Shown: positions 9,164 to 18,843, numbered from the stretch's first letter. The stretch is 64,000 bases of DNA from Cellulosimicrobium marinum (GCF_020551945.1 NZ_JAJBZH010000004.1:186001-250000); one strand, 5' to 3'. Numbers and translations are program-made. Notes: a model not told the origin generated them from the letters alone.

Positions 9164-11019
9164 CCCTCAGGGAGTTCCTCCGGACCGTCTGGGAAGGCAA
9201 GTACTACGTGCTCGCCGCGGTGCTCGTCGTCGTCGCGGGCGCGGTGTTCTACGTCGAGCGTCAGGAGACGGTCTACGAGGCCACGGCCGGCGTCCAGGTC
9301 GTCGCGGCGGAGTCGGTGCCGGGAGAGAACCAGCAGGCGTCGTCGGTGACGGTCGACACGGACCCGGAGATCGTGCGCGCCGTTGCCGTCATCGAGCCTG
9401 CTGCCGAGGCGCTCGGAGGCATGGACCCGCGCACCCTCGCGAGCTCCGTGAGCGGCTTCTACGTCGCCGACACCCTGACGATGTCCGTCATCGCCCAGGC
9501 GGGGACGCCCGAGGAGGCCGTGGCGCGGGCGAACGCCGTCGCGCAGTCGTACATCGCCCACCTGCCCACCGTGCTCGACGGCCAGGTCGCCGCGCTCGAC
9601 GAACGGCGCGAGGCGCTGCGGGGCCAGCTCGACGAGATCCAGCGCGTCCTGGCCCGCGACGCCGACGACCCGCTCGCGCTCGCGGAGCGGGACACCATCG
9701 TCGGCCAGTACCAGTCGATCTCCGCGCTGCGGAGCACCTTCGAGTCGATCGTCAGCCCGGCCGTGCTGGTCGATCCGGCGACCTCGGCGGTGCCGCTCGG
9801 CATGCCCGCCCTGCTCGTCCTCGCCATCGCGGTGCTCACCGGCCTGGTGGCGGGTGTCGGGCTCGCGTTCGCGCGCCGCGGCCTGGACCTGCGCGTGCGT
9901 GGTCCGGGCGAGGCGGCGACGCTCGCCGAGACGCCCGTGCTGGCCGAGCTGTACGACGTCCGGGGCGCGGACAAGGACTTCCGCCGGACGGGGAACCTCC
10001 CGGTGTCGAGCCGCCACGCGTCCCCGTTCACGGAGTCCGTGCGCGAGCTGCGCACCGCGGTCCGGGTCTCCCTGGAGGACGCCCCGGACGCCGTGGTCGT
10101 GGTGACCGCCGCGGACCCGCACGCGCCGCGCGCGTTCATCACGGCGAACCTCGCGGCGTCGTTCGCGCTGAGCGGTCGGCCGACCATCGCGGTCTGCGGC
10201 GACCTGCGGCGCCCCCAGCTCGCCGAGCTCCTCCCGGCGCCCGAGTCGTGGAGCGGCGCGCCGGACGCGCTGCGGCCGACGACGATCCCCAACCTGCGGC
10301 TCATGCCCGTCCAGGACGAGGAGATGGACCCCGCGGACTTCCTCGCGACGGCCGGTGTCCGCGCGATGCTCGACGACCTCCGTGCCGAGGGCGCGATCGT
10401 CGTGGTCGACGCGCCGCCCGTGCTCGCGGCCGCCGACGCCACGATCCTCGGCGGGTACGCCAACGGGGTCGTGCTCGTCGCGTCGCTCGAACGGACGGAC
10501 CGCGCCGTGCTGCAGGAGGCCGCCGAGCGGCTCCGCGTGAACCACGTCCCGCTCGCCGGGATCGCGCTGGCGGGCGTCAAGGGCGTCCGCCGGATGCACT
10601 ACGCCACGTCGTACGGCACCGACGCGCCGCTCACCGCCGGCCCGGGGGACGCGGCGGCGCAGGAGCCGGGCACGGACGCTGCGAAGGCCGAGAGCGGGGA
10701 CGCCGAGGCCACGGCGGCGTCCGAGGGCACGGCGGCGACCGAGGGCACGGTGCCGAGCCGGGCGACCCGTGGGGGTGCCCGGGCCAAGCGGCTCGCGAGC
10801 GAACCTGGCGCGCAGCGCCCCGCGTCGGAGAGCTCGACGGAGGCGCGGGCCACGAAGCCGGGCAAGGAGACCTCCGCCGCGGAGCAGGGCTCGTCGGTCG
10901 CCCGGTCCGCGGTCCGCCTCGAGCCCCGCTGGGCGAAGGTCCCCGCCTCGGAGGCCGAGCCCGACGACGAGGCCGAGAACGACGACGCCGGGATCCGCCG
11001 CCGACCCTTCCGATGGTGA
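9160..11019 (+). CDS. Wzz-like polysaccharide co-polymerase fused to a degenerate BY-kinase domain
   Basis: A 619-residue protein with two membrane segments (about residues 17-35 and 213-236) flanking an extracytoplasmic Wzz-type domain that controls chain length. The cytosolic part (about 310-490) has the fold signature of CpsD/BY-kinases, but the motifs are decayed: the Walker A region reads TAADPHAPRAFITANLA without GKS/T, Walker A' reads VCGDLRRP with the first Asp lost, and Walker B is VVVDAPP. No C-terminal tyrosine cluster is present; instead a tail of about 140 residues is Ala/Glu/Ser-rich. It therefore probably cannot phosphorylate or autophosphorylate, and acts structurally. The ATG overlaps the previous stop by 4 bases. 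Confidence 0.82.
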   Translation: MTLREFLRTVWEGKYYVLAAVLVVVAGAVFYVERQETVYEATAGVQVVAAESVPGENQQASSVTVDTDPEIVRAVAVIEPAAEALGGMDPRTLASSVSGFYVADTLTMSVIAQAGTPEEAVARANAVAQSYIAHLPTVLDGQVAALDERREALRGQLDEIQRVLARDADDPLALAERDTIVGQYQSISALRSTFESIVSPAVLVDPATSAVPLGMPALLVLAIAVLTGLVAGVGLAFARRGLDLRVRGPGEAATLAETPVLAELYDVRGADKDFRRTGNLPVSSRHASPFTESVRELRTAVRVSLEDAPDAVVVVTAADPHAPRAFITANLAASFALSGRPTIAVCGDLRRPQLAELLPAPESWSGAPDALRPTTIPNLRLMPVQDEEMDPADFLATAGVRAMLDDLRAEGAIVVVDAPPVLAAADATILGGYANGVVLVASLERTDRAVLQEAAERLRVNHVPLAGIALAGVKGVRRMHYATSYGTDAPLTAGPGDAAAQEPGTDAAKAESGDAEATAASEGTAATEGTVPSRATRGGARAKRLASEPGAQRPASESSTEARATKPGKETSAAEQGSSVARSAVRLEPRWAKVPASEAEPDDEAENDDAGIRRRPFRW

Positions 11020-12200
11020 GCGGGACCGAGACCGGCCCGCTGCGCGTCCTCGTCCTCGACCACACGGCCGAGCCGGGCGGGGCCGAGCTCGCGCTCGAGC
11101 GGCTCTGCGGTGCGCTCGACGCGTCGGTGTCCGTCCGCTGCGTCCTCTTCGCCGACGGCCCGCTCGTCGACCGCCTGCGCGGGCAGGGCGTGCCGACCCG
11201 GGTCGTGCCGCTCGACGCCCGGGTCGCCCGGGCCTCCCGGGCGGAGCTGGGCTCGGCGCGCGGCGGCGTCGTCCGCCGGGTGGTGACGGTCCTGCGGTTC
11301 CAGCGCACGCTTGCCGCCGAGATCCGCGCGGCGCGCCCCGACGTCGTGCACACGACGTCCCTCAAGGCGGACCTCCTCGCGCTGCTGCCGGCGGCCCTCG
11401 CGGGGACGCCGCTCGTGTGGCACGTGCACGACCGCGTGTCCGGCGACTACCTGCCCCGCCCGCTCCTCGTGCTCGTGCGGGCGGCGTCGTGGCTGCCGCG
11501 CGCGCTGGTGACGAACTCGCGCGCCACGGCGGCGACCCTGCCACGGGACTCGGTCGTCGCGTACCCCGGGCTGGGGCCGGAGCAGGTGCGACCACGGCCC
11601 CGACCTCGCCCCGACGGGCCTCCCGTCGTCGTGCTCGTCGGGCGCGTGAGCCCGACGAAGGGCCAGCGCGAGCTCGTGCGTGCCGCACCGCACGTGCTCC
11701 GCCACCACCCGGACGCGACGTTCCGGGTCGTCGGGGCGAGCACGTTCGGCGAGGAGGACTACGAGGCCGCGGTCCGTGCGGAGGCGCACGCGCTCGGCGT
11801 GGCGTCGCGGTTCACGTGGACGGGCCACGTCACCGACCCGGCCGCCGAGCTCGACGGTGCGAGCGTCGCCGTGCACGCCTCGCCGGTGCCCGAGCCGTTC
11901 GGGCAGGTGGTCGTCGAGGCGATGGCCCGGGGCGTGCCCGTCGTCGCGACCGACGCCGGCGGCGTGCCCGAGATCGTCGGGCGCGGACCGGACGCCCACG
12001 GGCTCCTCGTCCCCCCGGGCGACGTGGACGCCCTCGCCGCCGCGGTCGGCCGGCTCTTGGACGACCCCGAGGGCGCCGAGGAGCGGGCCGCGCGCGCGTG
12101 GGCGGACGTCCAGGAGCGCTTCTCCGTGGCGGGCACGGCCCGGACGGTCAGCGCGGTGTGGCGCCGTGCCGCGCGACCCGCGCGACGACGTCGGCCATGA
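11013..12200 (+). CDS. GT4-family glycosyltransferase
   Basis: A 395-residue GT-B glycosyltransferase: N-terminal DHTAEPGGAELALERL acceptor loop, then VLVGRVSPTKGQREL and the E-x7-E motif EPFGQVVVEAMARG near residue 293. The ATG overlaps the preceding gene by 7 bases. Its 3' end overlaps the convergent gene 12148-13290 by 53 bases, which is long for two unrelated coding regions. Sugar specificity unknown. Confidence 0.87.
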   Translation: MVSGTETGPLRVLVLDHTAEPGGAELALERLCGALDASVSVRCVLFADGPLVDRLRGQGVPTRVVPLDARVARASRAELGSARGGVVRRVVTVLRFQRTLAAEIRAARPDVVHTTSLKADLLALLPAALAGTPLVWHVHDRVSGDYLPRPLLVLVRAASWLPRALVTNSRATAATLPRDSVVAYPGLGPEQVRPRPRPRPDGPPVVVLVGRVSPTKGQRELVRAAPHVLRHHPDATFRVVGASTFGEEDYEAAVRAEAHALGVASRFTWTGHVTDPAAELDGASVAVHASPVPEPFGQVVVEAMARGVPVVATDAGGVPEIVGRGPDAHGLLVPPGDVDALAAAVGRLLDDPEGAEERAARAWADVQERFSVAGTARTVSAVWRRAARPARRRRP

Positions 12201-13290
12201 GAGCCGCCTGACCGCGCCAGGTGGGGACGTCGCCCGCGTCCGCCGTGGCGCCGGGGGCGCGGAGCAGGGCGCGGACCGCCGCGGGGAAGTCGTCCGGCGC
12301 GGCCACGTGCACGTGGGACAGGCCGAGGTCCCGGAACCCGGCGACCGGGGTGGAGACGACCGGGCGTCCCACGGCCAGGTACTCGTACGCCTTGATCGGG
12401 TCGAGGCTCTCCGTGAACGGGGTGCGCACGTGCGGCACGAGGAGCACGTCCGCGTGCTGGAGGTACGCGGGCACGACGTCGCGCGGCCGGCTGCCGAGGA
12501 CCGTGACGCCCGCGTCGGCGAACCCTGCGAGCACGGTCCGGTCGACGTCGACGACCGGGCCGACGAGCACCACCGACCCCGCGCCGTCGGCCTCCCGCGC
12601 CGTGCGGTCGAGGAGCGGGAGGTCGAACCGGTCCGGGTGCACCGTCCCCACGTAGACGGCCGTGCGTCCCGCGGGGAGGTCGGCGGGCCGGGGGAGCGGC
12701 GTGCGGTACCGCTCCACGTCCACCCCGTTGGTGACGAGCACGACGTCGCGCACCGCGCCCTTGGTGGTGACGAGCCCGGGCGAGCAGACCACCACCTCGG
12801 CGCAGCGGTCGAGCAGGAGGCCCTCGTCGGCGACGAGGCGGGCGTGCTCGTCCGGGGTGCGCTCGGCGGCGAGCCAGTCGTCGGTGACGTCGTAGAGCGC
12901 GGGCCACCCGGTGGCCGGGAGCATGCGTGCACCCGCCGGGTCGTTCACCCACAGCACCGGGTCGGTCATGCGGAGCCGGCGCGCGGCGGCCCGCGTGGCG
13001 CGGGCGAGCCGCTCGTCGACGCGCGGGTCCAGCCTGCGGGGCAGGCCCTTCGTGGGCTCGAACAGCCACAGCCGGTCCGCGCCCACGCCGTCGAGCGCGG
13101 GTCCTCGCCGCAGGCCACGGCCCGGTCGGGGCGCGCGCCGTCGGCTGGCCTGGAACAACGGGTCCGCGGCGGGCTCGACGAACAGGACGCGCAGGTCCGG
13201 GTCGGCCCGCAGCATCTCGGCGACGAGGTACTGGTTGCGGCGCCAGACGGCGTCCCACGCCTCCAGAGACAGCAGCACGAGGTCGGTCAC
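12148..13290 (-). CDS. Glycosyltransferase (GT-B, GT1/GT4-like)
   Basis: A 380-residue protein with an N-terminus typical of short-chain EPS glycosyltransferases (LEAWDAVWRRNQYL) and the signature LYDVTDDW. The C-terminal half has VYVGTVHPDR and the nucleotide-side motif ESLDPIKAYEYLAVGRPVV in place of a classical E-x7-E motif. GTG 13290 is the start because it overlaps the upstream stop as GTGA and the conserved LVLLSLEAWDAV follows. Last gene of a five-gene minus-strand operon (18836 to 12148). Confidence 0.82.
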   Translation of the reverse strand: MTDLVLLSLEAWDAVWRRNQYLVAEMLRADPDLRVLFVEPAADPLFQASRRRAPRPGRGLRRGPALDGVGADRLWLFEPTKGLPRRLDPRVDERLARATRAAARRLRMTDPVLWVNDPAGARMLPATGWPALYDVTDDWLAAERTPDEHARLVADEGLLLDRCAEVVVCSPGLVTTKGAVRDVVLVTNGVDVERYRTPLPRPADLPAGRTAVYVGTVHPDRFDLPLLDRTAREADGAGSVVLVGPVVDVDRTVLAGFADAGVTVLGSRPRDVVPAYLQHADVLLVPHVRTPFTESLDPIKAYEYLAVGRPVVSTPVAGFRDLGLSHVHVAAPDDFPAAVRALLRAPGATADAGDVPTWRGQAALMADVVARVARHGATPR

Positions 13291-14324
13291 CGGGCCTCCA
13301 GCGCGCGACGGTAGACCGCTGCCGTCCCGGCCACCCACGCGTCCGGCGTGTAGCGGTCGACCTGGCGGCGGCGTGCCGCGTCGGCGAGGGCGTCGCGACG
13401 GTCGGGCGCGGCGGCGAGCGCGGCCAGCGCGGCGGCGGCCGCCGCGGGGTCCGTGGGGTCGTGGAGCGCGGCGTCGTCGAGCCCGTCGAGCAGCTCGACG
13501 TGCCCGCCCGCGCGGGCCGCGACGACGGGCAGGCCGCTCGACATCGCCTCCAGGACGCTCAGGCCCAGCCCCTCGACGGCGCACGGCGCGAGGAGCAGCG
13601 CGGCGCGCGCCATGAGCGCGTCGACGTCGCCGCGACGTCCGAGGAACCGCACGGCCGTCCCGATGCCGAGACCCGCGGCGAGCGCCTCGAGTTCCGTGCG
13701 CAGCGCGCCGTCCCCCGCCACGTCGAGGTGCCACCCGGCGTCGGCCAGGCCGGACGCGGCGAACGCACGCAGGGCGACGTCGGTGCCCTTCTCCGGCTCG
13801 AGCCGCTGCGCGAGGAGCGCGACCCGCTCGCGCTCGGCGGCGCGCGGGGCCGGGCCGCGGTCCTCGACCCCCGGGGGCACGACGACGCTCGGTCCGTCCA
13901 CGGAGTCGGCGACGAACCGGCTGATGGCGACCTGCGCGACGACGGGCCGGCGGGCCACGGCGGCGACGGCGGGGCCGAACCGCCCGGTGCCGCGGGGGCG
14001 GGCGAAGTGCCGGGTGCTCACGACGGGCCCGACGCGCGGACGCAGCACGGTGGCGACCGACGCCGCGACCTCCGCCGCGGTCATGTGCACGTGCACGACG
14101 TCGGCCCCCGGCCCGTGGGAGAGCAGCGCACGCAGGACGTCGGTGGTCGACGCGGCGGGCAGCAGCCGCACCGGCGCGTCGCCGGTGGTGGCCCGCATCC
14201 CGGCCGGGTCGCCGCCCACGACGACGACGCCGTCCCCGTGCGCGGACTGCGCGCGGGCGAGACGCGCGACGTGCCGCTCGACGCCCGCGAACCCGTCCGA
14301 GCGGACGGCGTGGAGGACCCTCAT
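13287..14324 (-). CDS. GT4-family glycosyltransferase
   Basis: A 345-residue GT-B enzyme: FAGVERHVARLA near the N-terminus, AQRLEPEKGTDVAL in the donor domain and the E-x7-E motif VEGLGLSVLEAMSSGLP. The ATG at 14324 overlaps the stop of the upstream gene by 4 bases, indicating coupled translation in the minus-strand operon. Donor and acceptor unknown. Confidence 0.87.
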   Translation of the reverse strand: MRVLHAVRSDGFAGVERHVARLARAQSAHGDGVVVVGGDPAGMRATTGDAPVRLLPAASTTDVLRALLSHGPGADVVHVHMTAAEVAASVATVLRPRVGPVVSTRHFARPRGTGRFGPAVAAVARRPVVAQVAISRFVADSVDGPSVVVPPGVEDRGPAPRAAERERVALLAQRLEPEKGTDVALRAFAASGLADAGWHLDVAGDGALRTELEALAAGLGIGTAVRFLGRRGDVDALMARAALLLAPCAVEGLGLSVLEAMSSGLPVVAARAGGHVELLDGLDDAALHDPTDPAAAAAALAALAAAPDRRDALADAARRRQVDRYTPDAWVAGTAAVYRRALEAR

Positions 14325-15457
14325 GCCGCACGTCCTGTCTGCGGGGCGAGCTCCGCCGCGAGCGCGAGGTAGCGCCGGGCGACGGCGTCCCAGCCGTGGA
14401 CCTCGGCGGTCTCCCGCGCCGCGCGCGCGACGGCGGAACGGGCGTCGGGGTCGAGGGCCGCGACGGCGCGGAGCCCGCGGGCGACCCCCTCGACCGTCCG
14501 TTCGACGATCCATCCGTTCCGGCCGTCGTCGAGCACGTCGGGCACGTAGCCGACCGGTGTCGCGACGACCGGGACGCCGCACGCGAGCGCTTCGAGGACC
14601 ACCAGGGCGTTGGCCTCGTAGGCGCTCGGCAGGGCGAGGGCGTCGGCCGCGTGCAGCCAGGGCAGCGGGTCGTCGACCCGGCCCGCGAGCCGGACGCGGT
14701 CGCCCGTGCCGAGACGGTCGACGTGCGCCCGGACGTCCGCGAGCATGTCGGGCGTCCCCCCGACGACGCCGACGTGGACGGTGGGGACGGTGGCCGCCGC
14801 GTCGAGGAGCAGCCCGAGCCCCTTGCGCGAGAACTCGTGCCCGACGAACACGACGTGCACCGCGTCGTCGGGCACGCCGGCCGCCGCGCGGGCGGCGGCG
14901 CGGTCGACGTCGGAGGGCGGGGCGAACCGTGCGACGTCGACGCCGTTGGCCACGACGACCGCCGGGACGCGCAGGCGCGGGTACGTCGCCCGCAGCGCCT
15001 CGCGCTCGCCCTCGGTGAGGTTGACGACCACACGATGGGTGCGGCCCCGGTAGCGCACCGCGTCGCGGAGCGCCGTGAACAGGTGGAGGGGGTTGCGGAC
15101 CATGCGCCACGCGTAGCCGCCGCGCGCACGCATGGCGACGCGCAGGATCCCGTGGTTGACGTAGACGTCGCCCGCGAGCACGTCGTTGTGGCAGATCGAC
15201 ACCGCGCCGGGCCTCGCGGCGAGGAAGCGGCGTGCCAGGACGGTGCCCACGGTGGAGAACCACACGACGCGCGCGAGGAGGGCGAGGCGGCCGCGCAGGC
15301 CCGCGCCCGGCTCGGGCAGCCAGGTGCCGCGCGCCTCGGCCAGCGTGAAGCGCTCGGTGGCGACACCGGCACGCCGGAACGACTGCTCGAGGTGGTGCGC
15401 GACTCCGCCGACGCCGCTTCCCGCGGCGACCTCCGGGGCGATCTGGACGATCCTCAT
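14321..15457 (-). CDS. GT4-family glycosyltransferase
   Basis: A 378-residue GT-B enzyme beginning MRIVQIAPEVAAGSGVGGVA, with donor-domain FVGHEFSRKGLGLLL and the E-x7-E motif YEANALVVLEALACG. It overlaps both neighbours by 4 bases. A modest hydrophobic patch (ALLARVVWFSTVGTVLARRFL) may be a membrane-association helix. Specificity unknown. Confidence 0.87.
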   Translation of the reverse strand: MRIVQIAPEVAAGSGVGGVAHHLEQSFRRAGVATERFTLAEARGTWLPEPGAGLRGRLALLARVVWFSTVGTVLARRFLAARPGAVSICHNDVLAGDVYVNHGILRVAMRARGGYAWRMVRNPLHLFTALRDAVRYRGRTHRVVVNLTEGEREALRATYPRLRVPAVVVANGVDVARFAPPSDVDRAAARAAAGVPDDAVHVVFVGHEFSRKGLGLLLDAAATVPTVHVGVVGGTPDMLADVRAHVDRLGTGDRVRLAGRVDDPLPWLHAADALALPSAYEANALVVLEALACGVPVVATPVGYVPDVLDDGRNGWIVERTVEGVARGLRAVAALDPDARSAVARAARETAEVHGWDAVARRYLALAAELAPQTGRAA

Positions 15458-16791
15458 CGGCGGGCGGTCTCCATCTCCTGGACGGACGGGAGGGTGCGGT
15501 CCGGGTCGTCGGGGACCAGCCCGGACCGGTACGCCTCGCGGGAGCGGGCGTAGGCCTCGGCCCCGACGCAGACCCCGGCGATCGCGAAGGGCACGGTGAC
15601 GACGATCGCCGACCAGAACAGGTCGAACTGGCCCTGGACGAACCGCGACAGCAGCACGGTGAGGGCGAGGGTGCCGAACCGCGGGTTCATCCGCCAGAGC
15701 ACGACGACGCTGCCGGCGAAGAGGACGAGGAATCCGAGCAGGCCGACGGCGCCCGCCGAGGACAGCACCTCGAGCTCCGCGTTCGGCGGCTGGAACGTGT
15801 ACTCGGTGCGCCCGGCGGTCCACCAGCGCAGCCCGACGCCGAACCACGGGCTCGAGCGCCACACCTCGAGCGCCTGCTGGTACCAGGTGAGGCGCTGGTT
15901 GGCCGAGTTGAACGGGTTGTCGGACGAGAGCTGATCCTGCACGGCGAGCCACACGAACCAGATCGCGGGGATCGCGGCGAGCAGGATGAGCTTGGACCGC
16001 TTGCGGTCGGGGTCGGTGCGCAGCGTGATGAGCATGACGCCGACCGCGAGGCCGACGAGCGCCTGCCGCGCCTCGGACGCCGCGACGCCGACCGTGCAGA
16101 GCGCGAACGACGCGTAGGTGAACCAGCGCGGCCACCCCACCCACCAGGGACGCGCGTACGCGACGAGCGCGGCGATGCCGAGCACGCACCCGATGAGGTT
16201 CTTGTGCATCCCGAAGGGCCACGTGAGGTAGACCGGCCCGTCGTAGCCCGCCGCGAGGTTCTGCGCCCACGCGACGCACGTGAGCAGAGCGATGAGCAGG
16301 CACGGGATCATGAAGAGGGTCAGCCCGACGCGGGCCCGGCCGGAACGACCCACGGCCCACCCCACGACGAGCGCGCCGCCCGTGGACAGCCACGCGTGGA
16401 ACCACTCGACGGTGTTCGCGAGGTAGGGGTTGGCGATGACGGTGAAGAGCGTCGTGACCTGGTAGAAGAAGGTCAGCCACAGCAGGGACCGCATCGCCGC
16501 GGAGTAGGGGCGGGGCGCGAGGACGAGGGACGCCCAGAACGCGGCGAAGGCCGCGAGGTCGCTCAGGGTGAGGTCGACGCCCCCGCCGGCGACGCGCTGC
16601 ACGACGACGAGCGCGGGCATCGCGAGGACGGGCAGGGCGGCCTGGTCGTACGCGGTGAGGCCGACGACGAGGACCGCGGCCGCACCGGCGACGGCGAAGG
16701 GGGTCGAGGCGGGGACGAGGTACCCGAGCAGGGCGAGGGCGCCGGCGACGGCGACCGTGCCGACGACCCAGGCGGCGGACCTGCGGATCAC
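15454..16791 (-). CDS. O-antigen ligase/Wzy-like polysaccharide polymerase
   Basis: A 445-residue polytopic membrane protein with about 11-12 predicted helices. The extracytoplasmic loop before the C-terminal helices contains NQRLTWYQQAL, SSPWFGVGL and PPNAELEVLSSAG, the pattern of the Wzy_C/O-antigen-ligase family (arginine-bearing loop, then a glycine-rich helix pair). Such proteins polymerise or ligate undecaprenyl-linked repeats outside the membrane. GTG 16791 overlaps the upstream stop (GTGA). It pairs logically with the Wzz-like protein at 9160-11019. Confidence 0.8.
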   Translation of the reverse strand: MIRRSAAWVVGTVAVAGALALLGYLVPASTPFAVAGAAAVLVVGLTAYDQAALPVLAMPALVVVQRVAGGGVDLTLSDLAAFAAFWASLVLAPRPYSAAMRSLLWLTFFYQVTTLFTVIANPYLANTVEWFHAWLSTGGALVVGWAVGRSGRARVGLTLFMIPCLLIALLTCVAWAQNLAAGYDGPVYLTWPFGMHKNLIGCVLGIAALVAYARPWWVGWPRWFTYASFALCTVGVAASEARQALVGLAVGVMLITLRTDPDRKRSKLILLAAIPAIWFVWLAVQDQLSSDNPFNSANQRLTWYQQALEVWRSSPWFGVGLRWWTAGRTEYTFQPPNAELEVLSSAGAVGLLGFLVLFAGSVVVLWRMNPRFGTLALTVLLSRFVQGQFDLFWSAIVVTVPFAIAGVCVGAEAYARSREAYRSGLVPDDPDRTLPSVQEMETARR

Positions 16792-18836
16792 GCCGGCTCC
16801 GGCGTGCGGTAGCGGCGCTCGGCCGCCGCGGGTCCGGCGAGGTACAGCCGGAGGCGGCGCCGCGCGCTCGCCCGGGTCTCGCCCCGGGCCAGGACGCCGC
16901 GCGCCGCGGCGCCGGCCACGGCGCCCGCGCGGGCCGCCGCCCAGCCCGCGGCACCGAAGTGCTTGCGCTGGAAGTGCTCCTGGGACGCGTAGAAGTGCGT
17001 GTCGCGCCGCAGCGGGTCGGAGCTGGTCGCGCCGCCCAGGTGCAGCGCGGTAACCTCGGGGTCGACGACGTGGCGCCACCCGCGCAGGTTCGCCCGGTAC
17101 GCCCAGTCGGACTCCTCGGCGTAGAGGAAGAAGCGCTCGTCGAACGTCCCGACGTCGGCGAGCGCCTCGGCGGACAGGAGCAGGACCGAGCCGATGACGA
17201 AGCTGCGGTCGGGCGGGGTGCGGCGCAGGCGTCCGAGGCCGACGGCCTCGACCCACGTGGCGAGGGGAGACGGGTACGGCCAGACGACGCGCGCGGGACG
17301 CCCGTCGCCGTCGACCTGGGCGGGCCCGACGCTCGCGGTGCGCCCCCGGGCGTGGAGGGTGCGGACGAGGCGGCGGACGTCGTCGGCGTCGACCTCGGCG
17401 TCGGGGTTGAGGAGCAGGACGTCGCGGCCGGGAGCCTGCCGGTGCGCGAGCGCCTGGTTGACGCCGGCCGCGAAGCCGCCGTTGCGGCCGGGGTCGAGGT
17501 ACCGCCCGCCCGCGAGCTCGACGATCTCGCGGATCTCGGGCAAGGACGAGTTGTCCACGACGGTGAGCGGGAACTTCCCCGCGAGCGGCGCGACCGCGCG
17601 CTCGACGAGGTGGGGCGACCCGTAGGCGACGAGCACGACCTCGGGGTCCTCGACGGCGTCGGGTGCCGCCGGTCCGTGGCTCGGGGCGCTCCCCGGGCGC
17701 AGGACCTCCTCGTACATCTCCCGGTACTGCCGTGCGACCTGCTCCCAGGAGCACGCCGCGGCACGGCGCAGGCCCGCGGTGCGCAGCCGTCCGGCGAGGG
17801 CGGTGTCCGTGCCGACGCGCACGAGCGCGTCCCGCAGGGCGACCACGTCGTCGGGCGGGACGAGGACCCCGGCGTCCGCGACGACGTCGGGCAGGGCACC
17901 CGTCCGGCTCGCCACGACCGGCACGCCGCACGCCATCGCCTCGACCGCGACCCGGCCGAACTGCTCCACCCAGCCCGGCGTCGCGCGCGACGGCACGGCG
18001 AGCACGTCGAGGCCGCGGTACAGGTCCGCGAGCCCGGCGTCGTCGAGCGACCCCACGAACCGGACCCGGTCGCCGAGCGACCGCGCCCGCTCCCGCAGCG
18101 CCTCGCGGTCCGGGCCGTCCCCGGCCACGACGAGCTCCAGCCGGTCGTCCGCGGCCACCGCGTCCACGACGAGGTCGACGCCCTTGTGCTGCGCGAGCCG
18201 GCCGACGTACCCGACGACGGCGCGGCCCGGCGCACGGGACCCGGCGCCCGACCTCGTGTCCGGCCCGGCGTCGGCCGGGCGGAAGACGCGCGGGTCCACC
18301 CCGAGGGGCACCGTCCGCACGATCCCCCGCGCGCCCTTGCGCCGCACGATCCGCCCCGCCTCGTCGTTGCACACGCTCACCGCCGCGGCACCCCGCAGGG
18401 CGCGGGCCTCGAACGCCCGGAACGGCCACGAGTAGGTCTTGTCGAGGTTCTGCGCCGAGTAGAGCAGGTACGGCGCCGCAGGGCCGACGTCGCGCCCACG
18501 CGCCCGGTCCACGACGCGGCGCAGCCACCGCAGCGCCAGCACCTCGGCCGTCGCGAGCGCGAACGGCTCCTCGTGGAGGTCGAGGACGTCCCAGCGCTCC
18601 CCGAGCGCGCGCCACAGCGGCCGCGGGTCGTAGAGGAACAGGGCCGGGTGGCTCCCGACCGTCGCGACGCCCGCGACGGGCTCGCCAGGCCGCGGCTCCA
18701 GCGGCACCCGCGCACCACCCTCGTCCCAGACGCGCGCCGACAGCAGCCGCACGTCCACGCCGACGCGGCGCAGCTCGCGCTCGCGCTCGCGCCACGGCGT
18801 CACGACGGCGCTGTGGGACACCCGCAGGACCTTCAC
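16788..18836 (-). CDS. Fused glycosyltransferase: N-terminal GT4, C-terminal GT2
   Basis: A 682-residue fusion. Residues 1 to about 400 are a GT-B enzyme (VGYVGRLAQHKGVDLV, VVAGDGPDR, E-x7-E-type EQFGRVAVEAMACG). Residues about 425-660 are a GT-A rhamnosyltransferase-like GT2 domain (VVDNSS, NGGFAAGVNQAL, LNPDAEVD, GTFDERFFLYAEESDW). Two successive sugars may be added by one polypeptide. The GTG at 18836 is chosen because the Rossmann start KVLRVSHSAV follows it and an AAGAAT -10 box ends 7 bases upstream (leaderless); the longer open frame reaches into the promoter. First gene of the minus-strand operon. Confidence 0.88.
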   Translation of the reverse strand: MKVLRVSHSAVVTPWRERERELRRVGVDVRLLSARVWDEGGARVPLEPRPGEPVAGVATVGSHPALFLYDPRPLWRALGERWDVLDLHEEPFALATAEVLALRWLRRVVDRARGRDVGPAAPYLLYSAQNLDKTYSWPFRAFEARALRGAAAVSVCNDEAGRIVRRKGARGIVRTVPLGVDPRVFRPADAGPDTRSGAGSRAPGRAVVGYVGRLAQHKGVDLVVDAVAADDRLELVVAGDGPDREALRERARSLGDRVRFVGSLDDAGLADLYRGLDVLAVPSRATPGWVEQFGRVAVEAMACGVPVVASRTGALPDVVADAGVLVPPDDVVALRDALVRVGTDTALAGRLRTAGLRRAAACSWEQVARQYREMYEEVLRPGSAPSHGPAAPDAVEDPEVVLVAYGSPHLVERAVAPLAGKFPLTVVDNSSLPEIREIVELAGGRYLDPGRNGGFAAGVNQALAHRQAPGRDVLLLNPDAEVDADDVRRLVRTLHARGRTASVGPAQVDGDGRPARVVWPYPSPLATWVEAVGLGRLRRTPPDRSFVIGSVLLLSAEALADVGTFDERFFLYAEESDWAYRANLRGWRHVVDPEVTALHLGGATSSDPLRRDTHFYASQEHFQRKHFGAAGWAAARAGAVAGAAARGVLARGETRASARRRLRLYLAGPAAAERRYRTPEPA

Positions 18837-18843
18837 GCGGCCG

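Noticed and set aside
14321-18235. Very long overlapping minus-strand frames (over 1000 codons) in the polysaccharide locus
   Set aside because: They are out-of-frame translations of recognised glycosyltransferase genes, Arg/Pro/Ala-rich, an effect of the extreme GC content.
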